Source: Candidatus Nitrosopelagicus sp. | Lineage (GTDB): Archaea; Thermoproteota; Nitrososphaeria; Nitrososphaerales; Nitrosopumilaceae | Assembly: GCA_028345295.1 (NCBI GenBank) | Contig: JAOMDA010000006.1 | Location: 1-64,000 of the forward strand | Reading direction: 5' to 3' | DNA: 64,000 bases | Shown here: positions 63,363 to 64,000 of the stretch, one piece after another | Layout of the letters: each line of letters opens with the position of its first letter | How positions within the stretch are numbered: position 1 is the first letter of the stretch | Position numbers and translations under genes: made by a program | Notes under the pieces: generated by a model | What the model was told of the DNA's origin: nothing | The model's database searches: none | The model's input: the letters and a program-made list of their open reading frames with translations, nothing else

Positions 63363-64000
63363 ATGAGTGAAATCTTAAGAGTTGAAGGTCTAACCAAGAC
63401 TTTCTCAAAAAAAGGAATTTTTCGCTCAGACTCAAATTTTGTTAAAGCAGTAAACGATGTAAGTTTCTCATTATCAAGAGGAGAAATTTTAGCGATTGCG
63501 GGTCAATCGGGGTCTGGAAAATCAACTATTGCAAAATTAATTCTAAAAGCAATTGAACCTGACTCAGGTAAAATATTTTTTGATGGAAAAGAGATTTTAG
63601 ATAATTCTCAAAATCTTGAAAAATTTCGAAGACAATGCCAAATGATATATCAAGATCCATATGATTCAATAAATCCCAGAATGAAAATTTTTGATATAAT
63701 CAATGAACCATTAGAAATCCATGATGTAAAAAAAGAAGAACGCAGGAAAATTATCTTAGAAACGCTACATCTAGTAAAATTAGAACCTGCTGAAGAAATT
63801 TTAGAGAAATTCCCACACATGCTTTCTGGTGGACAACGTCAAAGAGTGGCTATTGCAAGAGCTTTGGTAACAGATCCACGGATAATAATTGCAGATGAAC
63901 CAGTCTCAATGCTTGATGTTTCTGTTCGGGGTGAAATTTTAGAGTTGCTGAATGAAATACAAAAAAAGAATAATATTTCATTTATTTACATCACACATGA
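63363..64000 (+). CDS. Oligopeptide-type ABC transporter ATP-binding protein, 3' end cut
   Basis: Partial: starts ATG 63363 (MSEILRVEGLTKTFSKKG) and runs off the window at residue 212. Walker A GQSGSGKSTIAKLIL, Q-loop QMIYQDPYDSINPRM (typical of the Dpp/Opp F type), signature LSGGQRQRVAIARAL, Walker B IIADEPVSMLD and the H-loop at YITHD. Upstream TATA-like TATATTA. Might energise peptide or nickel uptake and pair with the SBP at 48437; that link is speculation. Confidence 0.9.
   Translation, partial: MSEILRVEGLTKTFSKKGIFRSDSNFVKAVNDVSFSLSRGEILAIAGQSGSGKSTIAKLILKAIEPDSGKIFFDGKEILDNSQNLEKFRRQCQMIYQDPYDSINPRMKIFDIINEPLEIHDVKKEERRKIILETLHLVKLEPAEEILEKFPHMLSGGQRQRVAIARALVTDPRIIIADEPVSMLDVSVRGEILELLNEIQKKNNISFIYITH

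Overview
The window comes from a low-GC ammonia-oxidising archaeon of the Thaumarchaeota (Nitrososphaerota), most likely Nitrosopumilus or Nitrosarchaeum. The 16S sequence reads as marine group I.1a. The genes show archaeal transcription and translation factors (TFB, aIF1/SUI1), a Sec61-beta subunit, PEFG/PEF-type surface-protein C-termini, DUF2070, DUF6659-like and DPSL ferritin-like proteins, and a pyruvoyl arginine decarboxylase. Intergenic gaps are short, TATA boxes sit about 25 bases from many start codons (leaderless genes), and TTG/GTG starts are common.

Layout. 1-9.2 kb: end of an unknown gene, a PEFG-CTERM surface protein, a rhodanese, a membrane J-domain protein whose outer domain matches the surface-protein repeats, a SNF2 ATPase, a wHTH regulator next to biotin ligase, a lysine-tailed protein and a secreted TPR/metzincin protease. 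9.2-13.1 kb: DPSL ferritin-like protein, TFB, Memo-family protein and small membrane proteins. 13.2-18.1 kb: rRNA operon on the minus strand (16S then 23S, no spacer tRNA, no 5S recognised), with intact processing stems round both rRNAs. 18.2-24.5 kb: a class-III aminotransferase interrupted by an in-frame TGA, a nitroreductase, small genes, a phosphonate-type ABC transporter (phnD, phnC, phnE) with shared palindromic promoter elements, and two candidate structured RNAs.

24.5-35.8 kb: YCII-like, VOC and DUF192 proteins, a DtxR/MntR-type regulator, a PilT-like ATPase with KH domain that lacks its usual PIN domain, type-4 uracil-DNA glycosylase, a PIN protein with a frameshifted small gene and a wHTH gene behind it, many small proteins, a membrane-anchored agmatine-deiminase-like enzyme and tRNA-Val. 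35.8-48.4 kb: UBP zinc finger, M3 oligopeptidase, arginine decarboxylase, peroxiredoxin, tRNA-Thr, a PhoU-like/PiT/ArsC/aquaporin operon that suggests coupled phosphate uptake and arsenic expulsion, a beta-hydroxyacid dehydrogenase, and geranylgeranyl reductase with a methyltransferase.

48.4-64 kb: a large C-terminally anchored solute-binding protein, an Mrr-like nuclease-fold protein, DUF2070, Sec61-beta, SSSCA1-like protein, aIF1, a CPBP protease, a BtuF-like protein, a DsbA-like protein, a DEAD-box helicase, a run of small Thaumarchaeota-type genes, a DUF255 thioredoxin-domain protein, and the start of an oligopeptide-type ABC ATPase. I see no CRISPR array, insertion sequence, prophage or integrase. 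Most genes are ordinary core genome. The points most worth checking are the interrupted aminotransferase, the two candidate RNAs, the phn palindromes and the J-domain fusion.
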